NCBI RefSeq assembly: GCF_000430725.1
Contig: NZ_AUMO01000045.1
Coordinates: forward strand, 62,001-126,000
Source of the DNA: Azohydromonas australica DSM 1124
GTDB taxonomy: Bacteria; Pseudomonadota; Gammaproteobacteria; Burkholderiales; Burkholderiaceae_C
Length of the DNA stretch: 64,000 nt
Direction: 5' to 3'
The translations under genes and the position numbers were made by a program. The notes under the pieces were generated by a model. The model was given only the letters and a program-made list of their open reading frames with translations. It did not search any database and was not told the DNA's origin. Below are positions 38,363 through 46,427 of the stretch, piece after piece (within the stretch, counting starts at the first letter, position 1; the number at the start of each line of letters is the position of its first letter).

Positions 38363-39328
38363 TCACTGCACCGCGGTGGACGACGGCGGCTGGTCGCGCT
38401 CCGGCGTGAAGAGCTCGCCCACGTCCACGACGTCGAAGTGGTACTGGCGGCCGCAGAAGTCGCAGCCGATCTCCACCTCGCCGCGCTCGGCCACGATGGA
38501 GTCGATCTCCTCGCGGCCCAGGCCCTTGAGCATGGAGCCCACGCGCTCGCGCGAGCAGGTGCAGGCGAAGCGCGGCTGCTGCGGCTCGAAGCGGCGCACG
38601 TCCTCCTCCCAGAAGAGGCGGTGCAGGATGGTCTCGGCGTCCAGCGTCAGCAGCTCCTCGGCCTTGAGCGAGGAGGCCAGGTGCGCGATGCGGTTGAAAC
38701 CCTCGGCCAGCACTTCGGCCTCGGCCTGCTTTTCCTTGCTCTCCAGGTTGCCCAGCCCCTCGACGGGCAGGCGCTGGATCAGCAGCCCGGCGGCGACCTC
38801 GTCGTTGGCCGCCAGCACCAGGCGCGTCTCCAGCTGCTCGGACTGGCGCATGTACTGCTCCAGCACCTCGGAGATGCTCTGCAGCGCGTGGAACTCCTCG
38901 CCCATGGCCGACAGCGGCACCACGCCCTGGTAGGGCTGCTGGCCGGGCTGGCGGTCGCGTGGGTCCAGCGTGATGGCGCAGCGCCCGCGGTTGTGCACGT
39001 TGAGCATAGCTTCCAGCCGCGCCCCTTCGGGCACCTCGCCCACGACCTTGGCCGTGGCGCGGAAATGCAGCTCCGGCTGCACCTCCACCACGGCCATCTT
39101 CACGGGGCCGTCGCCGAAGATTTGCATCACCAGCGCGCCGTTGAACTTGATGTTGGACTGCATCAGCACTGCCGCGGCCGTCATCTCGCCCAGCAGCTCG
39201 CGCACCGGCCCGGGGTAGCCGCTGCTGGCCTCGCGGCGCTGCAGCACCTCGCGCCAGCTGTCGGTGAGCCGCACCAGCATGCCGCGCACGGGCAGGCCTT
39301 CGAACAGGAATTTGTGCAGATCGCTCAT
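38363..39328 (-). CDS. hslO: Redox-regulated holdase chaperone Hsp33
   Basis: Hsp33 is activated by oxidation that releases zinc. The 321-residue protein begins MSDLHKFLFEGLPVRGMLVRL and ends with the zinc-binding switch CTC (256-258) and CDFC (289-292), i.e. C-x-C plus C-x2-C. The start at 39328 fits the family; an in-frame ATG 28 codons upstream adds unrelated residues. No Shine-Dalgarno sequence is visible before it (CATCAACAACACC). The 262-base gap upstream, toward DUF455, holds only a GATAAT sequence at 39472. Confidence 0.95.
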   Translation of the reverse strand: MSDLHKFLFEGLPVRGMLVRLTDSWREVLQRREASSGYPGPVRELLGEMTAAAVLMQSNIKFNGALVMQIFGDGPVKMAVVEVQPELHFRATAKVVGEVPEGARLEAMLNVHNRGRCAITLDPRDRQPGQQPYQGVVPLSAMGEEFHALQSISEVLEQYMRQSEQLETRLVLAANDEVAAGLLIQRLPVEGLGNLESKEKQAEAEVLAEGFNRIAHLASSLKAEELLTLDAETILHRLFWEEDVRRFEPQQPRFACTCSRERVGSMLKGLGREEIDSIVAERGEVEIGCDFCGRQYHFDVVDVGELFTPERDQPPSSTAVQ

Positions 39329-39590
39329 GGTGTTGTTGATGTGTCTGATGTGCTGCGGCCCTGCGCCGGGAACCGTGCCAGGCAGGGCGATGGAAGGGGA
39401 TGGCGCGGGCAATCACCCGGGCGCCGCGCGGCAGGAAGTGCAGCCGGCCGGGGTCCGGCGCGCCGCAAGCCGATAATTCTAGGAGCCGCCTTCACTCCCG
39501 CCCGGGGGCAAGGCGTGCGCCCGGACCTGCCGCCGGGCCTTTGCCGCTGCCTCGCCCGCCCTTCCGCTCCCATCCGCCGCTGCACCGACC

Positions 39591-40394
39591 ATGAACGACC
39601 TGCCTTGCCTGCGCCGCGCCGCGTTGCGCGCCCTGTGCGAGCGCGACCCCGCCGCCAAGTCGGCCCAGGCCACCGCGCTGCACGAGGGTTTCGAGCGCTT
39701 CGCGCTCGATCCGGCGCTGGCGCTGGAGGAGCCCGCGGACGTGCCCGGGCGCCCGGCGCTGCCGCGCCTGGTGGAGCCGCGCCAGGTGCCCACGCGCTCG
39801 CCCTTCACCCTGGCCGGCCGCGCCGCGCTGCTGCACGCGGTGGCGCACATCGAGTTCAATGCCATCAACCTGGCGCTGGACGCGGTGTGGCGCTTCGCCG
39901 GCATGCCGCCGGCCTTCTACCGCGACTGGACCCGCGTGGCGGCCGAGGAGGCGCTGCACTTCGGCCTGGTGCGCGCGCACCTGCAGAGCCTCGGCCACGA
40001 CTACGGCGACTTCGAGGCCCACGACGGCCTGTGGCTGATGACGCAGCGCACCGCCGGCGACGCACTGGCGCGCATGGCCCTGGTGCCGCGCACGCTCGAG
40101 GCGCGCGGGCTCGATGCCACGCCGCCGATGCAGGAGAAGTTCCGCCGCGCCGGCGACGACCGCGCCGTGGCGATCCTGGACGTGATCCTGCGCGACGAGG
40201 TGGGCCACGTCGCGGTCGGCAACCGCTGGTACCGCTGGCTGTGCGCGCAACGCGGGCTCGACCCCATTGCGCACTACCCCGAACTCACCGAGCGTTACCA
40301 GGCGCCGCGCCCGCGCCCACCGTTCAATCACGCCGCGCGGCTGGCCGCGGAGTTCACGCAAGCCGAGCTGCTGGCGCTGGAGCAGCAGGCTTGA
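39591..40394 (+). CDS. DUF455 ferritin-like protein
   Basis: The 267-residue helical protein has candidate di-metal ligands spaced as in ferritin-like folds: HAVAHIEFNAI, AAEEALHFGLV and LRDEVGHVAVG. The family is common in proteobacteria near housekeeping genes but has no agreed function. It stands alone between divergent hslO and the amino-acid ABC genes. Confidence 0.86.
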   Translation: MNDLPCLRRAALRALCERDPAAKSAQATALHEGFERFALDPALALEEPADVPGRPALPRLVEPRQVPTRSPFTLAGRAALLHAVAHIEFNAINLALDAVWRFAGMPPAFYRDWTRVAAEEALHFGLVRAHLQSLGHDYGDFEAHDGLWLMTQRTAGDALARMALVPRTLEARGLDATPPMQEKFRRAGDDRAVAILDVILRDEVGHVAVGNRWYRWLCAQRGLDPIAHYPELTERYQAPRPRPPFNHAARLAAEFTQAELLALEQQA

Positions 40395-40461
40395 TTCCGG
40401 TTAGGAGTCGCGCGCCGGCCACGGCATAAACTGGACGCACTTCACAATTTTCTGGACCTCC

Positions 40462-41337
40462 ATGGCCAACAACACCACCTCACGCCGCGTCTTCCTGCAA
40501 GCCGGCTTGCTCGGCACCGCGACGCTGCTGGGCGCCTGCGGCAAGAAGGAAGAGGCCGCCGCCCCGGCCACCGCGCCCGCGGCGTCCGAACCCACCGCCG
40601 CCGCCTCGGCGGCGCCGGCCAAGGTCTACGTGGTCGGCACCGACGCCGCCTACGCCCCCTTCGAGTCGCAGAACGAGAAGGGCGAGATCGTTGGCTTCGA
40701 CATCGACGTCGTCAGCGCCATCGCCTCCAAGGCCGGCGTGCAGGTGAAGTTCGTCAACACGCCCTGGGAAGGCATCTTCAACGCCGTGGCGCAGGGCGAC
40801 CGCGACCTGCTGGTGTCGGCCATCACGATCACCGACGAGCGCAAGCAGACCATGGACTTCACGGCGCCCTACTTCGACGCCGTGCAGCTCATCGCCGTCA
40901 AGCAGGGCTCCAAGGTCACGAAGTTCGCCGATCTCAAGCCGCTGAAGGTCGGCGTGCAGACCGGCACCACGGGCGACGAGGTGGTCACCAAGCTGCTGGG
41001 CAAGAACAGCGCGGCCATCAAGCGCTTCGAGTCCACCCCGCTGGCGCTCAAGGAGCTGGAATCCGGCGGCGTGGACGCGGTGGTGGCCGACAACGGCGTG
41101 GTCGCCCACTACGTGACCAACAACAGCGGTACGGGCTTCAAGACCGTGAGCGACCCCAGCTTCACGCCCGAGCAGTACGGCATCGCCGTGCGCAAGGGCA
41201 ACACCGCGGTGCTGGAGATGCTCAACCAGGGCCTGGCCGGCATCCGCGCCGACGGCACCTACGACAAGATCTACGCCAAGTATTTCGGCAGCGCCCCGGC
41301 GGCCGCCGGCACCCCGGCCTCGGCCGCGTCGAAGTAA
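40462..41337 (+). CDS. Polar amino-acid ABC transporter binding lipoprotein
   Basis: The 291-residue precursor has SRRVFLQAG, a twin-arginine motif, followed by the lipobox LLGAC (Cys26), then a Pro/Ala linker and a type II binding domain (YVVGTDAAYAPFESQNEKGEIVGFDIDV; KQTMDFTAPYFDA). It resembles basic or polar amino-acid binding proteins (HisJ/GlnH class). The Tat-plus-lipobox combination suggests a folded lipoprotein export route. The permease gene starts 12 bases later. Confidence 0.9.
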   Translation: MANNTTSRRVFLQAGLLGTATLLGACGKKEEAAAPATAPAASEPTAAASAAPAKVYVVGTDAAYAPFESQNEKGEIVGFDIDVVSAIASKAGVQVKFVNTPWEGIFNAVAQGDRDLLVSAITITDERKQTMDFTAPYFDAVQLIAVKQGSKVTKFADLKPLKVGVQTGTTGDEVVTKLLGKNSAAIKRFESTPLALKELESGGVDAVVADNGVVAHYVTNNSGTGFKTVSDPSFTPEQYGIAVRKGNTAVLEMLNQGLAGIRADGTYDKIYAKYFGSAPAAAGTPASAASK

Positions 41338-41349
41338 GGCCGTGCTGAA

Positions 41350-42102
41350 GTGAATCTGCGTTGGGAAATCCTGGCGGGCTACGGCCCGCTTTTCCTCTCC
41401 GGGCTGTGGATGACGGTGCAGCTTGCGCTGGTGGCCGTCGGCGCGGGCCTGGTGCTGGGCGCGTTGCTGGGGCTGGTCAGCAGCTCGGCCGACGCGCCCG
41501 AGCCCAAGGCGCCGCTGCTGCGCGTGCTGATGAAGCTCGCGCGCGCCGTGACGCTGGGCTACGTCACCTTCTTCCGCGGCACGCCGCTGTTCGTGCAGAT
41601 CCTGCTGGTGCACTTCGCGCTCATGCCCACGCTGATCCACCCGGAGACGGGCTGGCTGCTCACGGGTGAGGCGGCGCGCGAGTTCCGCCAGGAGCACGGG
41701 GCCTTCTTCTCCGGCGCACTGGCGCTCACGCTCAACGCCGGGGCCTACATCAGCGAGATCTTCCGCGCGGGCATCCAGAGCATCCACCGCGGCCAGACCC
41801 AGGCCGCCTACAGCCTGGGGCTGACGCACGCGCAGGCCATGCGCGACGTGATCCTGCCGCAGGCGTTTCGCCGCATGGTGCCGGCGCTGGTCAACGAGGG
41901 CGTGACGCTGATCAAGGACTCGTCCCTGGTCTCGGCCATCGGCCTGGCCGAGCTGGCACTGGCCGCGCGCACCGTGGCGGGCGCTTACTCGCGCTACTGG
42001 GAGCCCTACCTCGCCATCTCGGCGCTGTACCTGGTGCTCACGCTGCTGCTGTCCACGCTGGCCAAGCGGCTGGAGGCGCCGGCGCATCTGCGGGGCCGTT
42101 GA
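41350..42102 (+). CDS. Polar amino-acid ABC transporter permease
   Basis: The 250-residue HisM/GlnP-type permease starts at GTG 41350, after GCTGAAG. Family segments include LSGLWMTVQLALVAV, FFRGTPLFVQILLVHFAL, the EAA-type loop AAYSLGLTHAQAMRDVILPQAFRRMVPALVNE and LIKDSSLVSAIGLAELA. An insertion of about 20 residues (HPETGWLLTGEAAREF) lies between helices. No ATPase gene follows; a porin comes next, so the ATP-binding subunit must be elsewhere. Confidence 0.9.
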   Translation: MNLRWEILAGYGPLFLSGLWMTVQLALVAVGAGLVLGALLGLVSSSADAPEPKAPLLRVLMKLARAVTLGYVTFFRGTPLFVQILLVHFALMPTLIHPETGWLLTGEAAREFRQEHGAFFSGALALTLNAGAYISEIFRAGIQSIHRGQTQAAYSLGLTHAQAMRDVILPQAFRRMVPALVNEGVTLIKDSSLVSAIGLAELALAARTVAGAYSRYWEPYLAISALYLVLTLLLSTLAKRLEAPAHLRGR

Positions 42103-42117
42103 GGCACCGCAAAGGTT

Positions 42118-42140
42118 GTGCGGGCATCGATTGCCCGCAC
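42118..42140 (+). terminator. Hairpin after the permease gene
   Basis: GTGCGGGCA (42118-42126) and TGCCCGCAC (42132-42140) form a perfect 9-bp stem with a TCGAT loop, 16 bases after the permease stop. There is no T run, so termination would be weak or Rho-aided. Confidence 0.55.
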
Positions 42141-42216
42141 TTCACACACTGTTGCGTCGGAGTCACAAAACGGGACAAGGTGGCTCCACATCACGGGTTT
42201 TTCCCCGGCCTCTTCT

Positions 42217-42272
42217 TAGAATCCTGGCTATCGGGCAGTCATAGCCCCGATGTTCAAATAAAGGATTCTTCG
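42217..42272 (+). promoter_or_regulatory. Porin promoter region and structured leader
   Basis: A -10-like TAGAAT lies at 42217-42222, though no convincing -35 is present. The leader that follows can fold two ways: GGCTAT (42226-42231) with ATAGCC (42241-42246), or ATCGGG (42230-42235) with CCCGAT (42246-42251). AGAATCCT (42218-42225) is complementary to AGGATTCT (42262-42269), which contains the porin ribosome site. Confidence 0.45.
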
Positions 42273-43292
42273 ATGAAGCGCACTCTCATTGCTGCGGCCG
42301 CCGTGCTGGCCGCGGGCACCGCTTTCGCCCAAAGCTCGGTCAGCCTGTATGGCCGCATCAACACGTCCGTCGAGCGCCAGAAGGACGCCGTCGGCACCAA
42401 GACCGTGGTGCAAGACAGCAACTCGCGCTGGGGCCTGCGTGGTTCCGAAGATCTGGGCAATGGCCTGAAGGGCCTGTTCGTGCTGGAAAGCGGCTTCGCT
42501 TCCGACACCGGTGTCGGCGACGCCCGCGGCCTCTTCGGCCGTGAGTCGTGGGTGGGCGTGGAAGGCAACTTCGGTCGCGTGCGCCTGGGCAACATGGGCC
42601 AGACGGCTGCCTACTACACGACCGCTGACTACATCAGCATGCACAACCACGACACGGGCACGTCGTCGGATGCGCTGATCCTGCTGCCGGGCGTCAAGCA
42701 GAACAACATCTCCTACAACACGCCCAGCTTCGGCGGCCTCGTGATCGAGGCCCAGTACGGCCTGAAGGAGACGGTCGTCGGCGGCAAGAATTCCGCCGTG
42801 GTGGCTGCCAACTACGACCGCGGCCCGCTGCACCTGGGCCTGGCTTACACCGACGGCCCCCTGGGCGGCATGATCGGTCTGGCCGCCGCCGCACCGAAGG
42901 AAGCCAAGGAACTCGGCGCGCGCGCCCTGTACGAGCTGGGCCCCGTCACCGTGGGCGCCTACGCCATCTATGACAAGGGCGAGGACAGCCTGGGCAACGA
43001 GTCCAAGCGCATGGCTTACCGCGTGTCGGCCATGTACACCCTGGGCGGCAGCGAGTTCCACGCCAACGTGGGCTATGCCGACAAGGTCAAGGTCAACGGC
43101 ACCAAGCTCGACGACACCCAGGCGCTGCAATACACGGTTGCCTACAACTACAACCTGAGCAAGCGCACCAAGCTGTACGCCTTCTACACGAAGGTGGACA
43201 ACAAGGCCCTCGCCGCCTACACCGCCTTCGGCACCGTGACCCCGAACGTGGACCCCTCGTCCTTCGCCATCGGCGTGCGCCACGCCTTCTGA
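42273..43292 (+). CDS. Gram-negative trimeric porin
   Basis: The 339-residue precursor has a signal peptide MKRTLIAAAAVLAAGTAFA with cleavage before QSSVSLYGRI, a strand pattern typical of betaproteobacterial 16-strand porins, SRWGLRGSEDLGNGLKGLFVLE, GRESWVGVEGNFGRVRLGN, and a C-terminal Phe (VRHAF) for BAM recognition. The closest recalled relatives are Omp32-like porins. It begins at the ATG at 42273 with AAAGGA upstream and is followed by a strong terminator. Its codon use is visibly less extreme than its neighbours, as expected for a highly expressed gene. Confidence 0.95.
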   Translation: MKRTLIAAAAVLAAGTAFAQSSVSLYGRINTSVERQKDAVGTKTVVQDSNSRWGLRGSEDLGNGLKGLFVLESGFASDTGVGDARGLFGRESWVGVEGNFGRVRLGNMGQTAAYYTTADYISMHNHDTGTSSDALILLPGVKQNNISYNTPSFGGLVIEAQYGLKETVVGGKNSAVVAANYDRGPLHLGLAYTDGPLGGMIGLAAAAPKEAKELGARALYELGPVTVGAYAIYDKGEDSLGNESKRMAYRVSAMYTLGGSEFHANVGYADKVKVNGTKLDDTQALQYTVAYNYNLSKRTKLYAFYTKVDNKALAAYTAFGTVTPNVDPSSFAIGVRHAF

Positions 43293-43324
43293 TTTCAGCC
43301 CGCAAGGGTCACATCAGCATGAAG

Positions 43325-43352
43325 AAGGCCGGTCGCGAGACCGGCCTTTTTT
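43325..43352. terminator. Strong intrinsic terminator after the porin gene
   Basis: AAGGCCGGTC (43325-43334) and GACCGGCCTT (43339-43348) form a perfect 10-bp stem with a GCGA tetraloop followed by TTTTTT at 43347-43352. Confidence 0.93.
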
Positions 43353-43407
43353 CGTTTGTTTGCCGCGGCAACCGCCGCCCCCCTGCCCGGACGACGCCGG
43401 CTGCGGC

Positions 43408-44379
43408 TCAGGCCCGCGGATGGTGCGCCGCGTGCAGCGCGCGCAGCCGCTCGCGCGCGACGTGGGTGTAGATGGTGGTGGTGGAGATGTCGGCGTGCCC
43501 GAGCAGCAGCTGCACCGCGCGCAGGTCCGCGCCGTGGTTGAGCAGGTGCGTGGCGAAGGCATGGCGCAGCGTGTGCGGCGACAGCGGCACCTCGATGCCC
43601 GCGGCGCGCGCGTGCTTCTTCACCAGCTGCCAGAACATCTGCCGCGTCATGGCCTCGCCGCGCACGGTGACGAACAGCGCATCGCTCTGGCGCGGGCCCA
43701 GGATCGCCGTCCGCGCCTCGGCCAGGTAGCGGCGCAGCCAGCCGTGCGCCTCCTCGCCGAAGGGCACCAGCCGCTCCTTCGCACCCTTGCCGGTGACGCG
43801 CAGCACGCCCTCGGCCAGCCCCACCGAGAGCATCCCCAGGCCGACGAGTTCGCTCACGCGCAGCCCGCTGGCGTACATCAGCTCCAGCATCGCGCGGTCG
43901 CGCAGGCCCAGCGGCTCCTCCACCGGCGGCGCGGCCAGCAGCGCCTCCACCTGCGCCTCCGACAGCGACTTGGGCACGCGCAGCGGCTGGCGCGCCGACA
44001 GCAGCTTCAGGGTCGGATCCTGCTGCAGCCGGTGCTCGCGCAAGGCCCAGCGGAAGTAGCGCTTGAACACCGTCAGCCGCCGGTTGGCGGTGGTGGCGCG
44101 CGTCTCGCCGTGGCGCGCGGCGATGTAGCCGCGCAGGTCGGCCTCGGTGGTGGCGTCGAGGCCGTGCCCGGCCTCGGCATCGAGCCAGTCGGCGTAGAGC
44201 GAGAGGTCGCGCCGGTAGGCCTCCAGGGTGTTGGCCGAGAGGCCGTCCTCGATCCACAACGCCTGCACGAAGCGCTCGATGGCCACGCGGCTGGCCGCGC
44301 GCGCGGCAGACTCCGCAGCCTCGACGACAGGCGCGGATGGATCGACAGGCGCGGCCGACTCGGGTACTGCTGCTTTCAC
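43408..44379 (-). CDS. xerD: Tyrosine recombinase XerD
   Basis: XerD resolves chromosome dimers at dif with XerC and FtsK. The 323 residues hold the catalytic set Arg in YASGLRVSEL, Lys in GKGAKER, His/Arg in SPHTLRHAFATHLL, His in LLGHADISTT and the nucleophile Tyr in TIYTHV. The SAM-like N-terminal domain starts at IERFVQALWIEDGLSANTLEAYRRDL. I chose GTG 44379, right after the stop of the upstream Bug gene and with CTGGAGTGA as ribosome site; an ATG at 44427 would overlap that gene by 47 bases. About 25 Ala-rich residues still precede the usual start. XerC is a less likely alternative. Confidence 0.9.
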   Translation of the reverse strand: MKAAVPESAAPVDPSAPVVEAAESAARAASRVAIERFVQALWIEDGLSANTLEAYRRDLSLYADWLDAEAGHGLDATTEADLRGYIAARHGETRATTANRRLTVFKRYFRWALREHRLQQDPTLKLLSARQPLRVPKSLSEAQVEALLAAPPVEEPLGLRDRAMLELMYASGLRVSELVGLGMLSVGLAEGVLRVTGKGAKERLVPFGEEAHGWLRRYLAEARTAILGPRQSDALFVTVRGEAMTRQMFWQLVKKHARAAGIEVPLSPHTLRHAFATHLLNHGADLRAVQLLLGHADISTTTIYTHVARERLRALHAAHHPRA

Positions 44380-44380
44380 T

Positions 44381-45355
44381 TCACTCCAGGCGCAGGTTCT
44401 GGCGTGCGACCACGCCCTTGTAGACATCGAACTCGGCGCGGATCTGCTCGGCGAACTGCTCGGGCGTGTTGGCCACGACCAGCGAGCCGGTGTCCTCGAT
44501 GCGCTTGCGCACCGCCGGATCGGCCAGCGCCTGCTTCGCCGCGTTGTGGACCTTGTCCACGATCTCCTTGGGCAAGTTCTTCGGACCGACGATGCCGTAG
44601 TAGGCCATGCGGTTGACCGGCTCCAGGCCGACTTCCTTGAAGGTCGGCACGTTGGGCAGGATGGCCAGGCGCTGCGGCGCCGCCACCACGATCGGCACGA
44701 GCTTGCCTTCCTTCACGAAGGGCAGCGCCGAGGGCATGTTGTCGAACATGATGGGCACCTGCCCCGCCACCGTGTCGTTGAGCGCCGGGCCCGCGCCGCG
44801 GTAAGGAATGTGCGTGATGAACACGCCGGTGAGGCTCTTGAACAGCTCGGTCTGCAGGTGGCCGATGCCGCCGGTGCCGGAGCTCGAATAGCTGTAGCGG
44901 CCCGGGCTGCTCTTGAGCAGCGCCAGGAAGTCGGCGTAGTTCTTGGCCGGGAAGCTCGGGTGCACCGCGATGATGTTGGGGGTGGCCGCGAGGTTGATGA
45001 TGGGCGTGAAGTCCGTGAGCGGGTTGTAGCCCGTGCGCGGGTTGATGGCCGGGTTGGCCGCTGTCGTGGAGACGGTGGCGATGCCCAGGGTGTAGCCGTC
45101 GGGCGCGGAGCGGGCCAGCTCCTGCGCGCCCACGATGCCGCCGCCGCCGGCCTTGTTCTCCACCACCACGGTCTGACCCAGCGCCGCGCCGAGCTTGTCA
45201 GACACGGTGCGCGCCACGATGTCGGTGGTGCCGCCGGGTGCGAACGGAACCACCAGCCGCACGGGCTTCACGGGATAGCCCTGCGCCATCAGCAGCGGGC
45301 TTGCGGCGGCCAGGCCCAGCAGCGCGGCCAGCATCCGCAGACGTTGTCTTTTCAT
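44381..45355 (-). CDS. Bug/TctC-type periplasmic solute-binding protein
   Basis: The 324-residue precursor has a signal peptide (MKRQRLRMLAALLGLAA... with cleavage near AQG), then YPVKPVRLVVPFAPGGTTDIVAR, the Bug-family opening, and VVVENKAGGGG. Bug proteins are greatly expanded in Burkholderiales and bind carboxylates or related solutes; the ligand is not predictable. No tripartite tricarboxylate membrane genes (tctA, tctB) are adjacent, as for most orphan Bug genes. Its stop precedes the xerD start by one base. It is divergent from an AEC carrier, 166 bases away. Confidence 0.92.
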   Translation of the reverse strand: MKRQRLRMLAALLGLAAASPLLMAQGYPVKPVRLVVPFAPGGTTDIVARTVSDKLGAALGQTVVVENKAGGGGIVGAQELARSAPDGYTLGIATVSTTAANPAINPRTGYNPLTDFTPIINLAATPNIIAVHPSFPAKNYADFLALLKSSPGRYSYSSSGTGGIGHLQTELFKSLTGVFITHIPYRGAGPALNDTVAGQVPIMFDNMPSALPFVKEGKLVPIVVAAPQRLAILPNVPTFKEVGLEPVNRMAYYGIVGPKNLPKEIVDKVHNAAKQALADPAVRKRIEDTGSLVVANTPEQFAEQIRAEFDVYKGVVARQNLRLE

Positions 45356-45521
45356 CCGCTTGTCTCCATCCAGAGGCCGGACCATCCGGCACCGGACCCA
45401 TTGTGGCCGATGGTTACAGGGCCCGGCCCGGCGCGGGCGGCGTCCCGCATCGCGGGCCGCCCCGGCGCCGCGGCCTGTCCCCGCAGCGGGCCCAGGAAAG
45501 GCTCGCTGGCACACTTTTCCG

Positions 45522-46427
45522 ATGAACGAGGCCCTGTTGCTGCTGCCCGATTTCCTGCTCATCGCGGCGGGCTTCCTGATCTGCCGCTACACGGCGCTCA
45601 ACCGCCCGGTGTGGGAAGCGACGGAGCGGCTGGTGTACTACCTGCTGTTCCCGGTGCTGCTCTTCAACGCCATCGTGCGCAACCCGCTGCAGCCCGGCGC
45701 GATGCTGGCGCTGGTGTTCAGCGGCATGGCGGTGGTGGGCTGCGGCATCGTGCTGGCCTACTCGCTGGGCCTGCTGCGCGGAGTGGACCGCGTGGCCCAT
45801 GCCTCGGGCGCGCAGACGGCCTTCCGCTTCAACTCCTACATCGGCCTGGCGCTGGCCGAGCGGCTGGGCGGCGCGCCGGCGGTGGCCGCCATCGCGCTGG
45901 TGATCGCCTTCTGCGTGCCGCTGTGCAACGTGGCGGCGGTGTGGCCGCTGGCGCGCCACGGCGGGCAGCATTTCGGGCGCGAGCTGATGCGCAACCCGCT
46001 GATCCTGAGCACCGTGGCCGGGCTGCTGGGCAACCTGCTCGGCCTGACCTTCCCCGAGCCGGTGGCCGTGAGCCTGCACCGCGTGGGCACCGCCGCGCTG
46101 CCGCTGGGCCTGATGGCGGTGGGCGCCGGGCTGCAGCTGGGCGCGCTGCGCGAGGCGCCGCGGCTGGCGACGGCCTTCCTGTCCATCCGCCACGCGGTGC
46201 TGCCGCTGGTGGCGCTGGTGCTGGTGCACGCGCTGGGGCTGCCGCCGGTGCAGCAGCTGGTGGTGGTGGCCTTCGCCGCGCTGCCCACCGCCTCCACCTG
46301 CTACGTGCTGGCCGCGCGGCTGGGCGGGCACCCGGGCTTCGTGGCCGGGCTGGTGACGGTCTCGACGCTGCTGGGCATGGTCAGCGTGCCGGTGGCGCTG
46401 TGGTCGCTGGCGCAGCTGCAGGGCTAG
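45522..46427 (+). CDS. AEC-family (auxin efflux carrier-like) transporter
   Basis: The 301-residue protein has about ten hydrophobic helices with the two-fold AEC pattern; typical are LVYYLLFPVLLFNAIVRN near the N terminus and ALPLGLMAVGAGLQLGAL in the second half. Bacterial members transport organic acids such as malate or malonate. The start is the ATG at 45522. Being divergent from a Bug-type binding gene, it could share a carboxylate theme, but they belong to different transport systems. Its 3' end overlaps that of queG by 4 bases. Confidence 0.88.
   Translation: MNEALLLLPDFLLIAAGFLICRYTALNRPVWEATERLVYYLLFPVLLFNAIVRNPLQPGAMLALVFSGMAVVGCGIVLAYSLGLLRGVDRVAHASGAQTAFRFNSYIGLALAERLGGAPAVAAIALVIAFCVPLCNVAAVWPLARHGGQHFGRELMRNPLILSTVAGLLGNLLGLTFPEPVAVSLHRVGTAALPLGLMAVGAGLQLGALREAPRLATAFLSIRHAVLPLVALVLVHALGLPPVQQLVVVAFAALPTASTCYVLAARLGGHPGFVAGLVTVSTLLGMVSVPVALWSLAQLQG

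Noticed and set aside
43408..44379. Tyrosine recombinase as evidence of an integrated element
   Set aside because: Sequence and context read as housekeeping XerD; no attachment repeats, tRNA or phage genes are adjacent.
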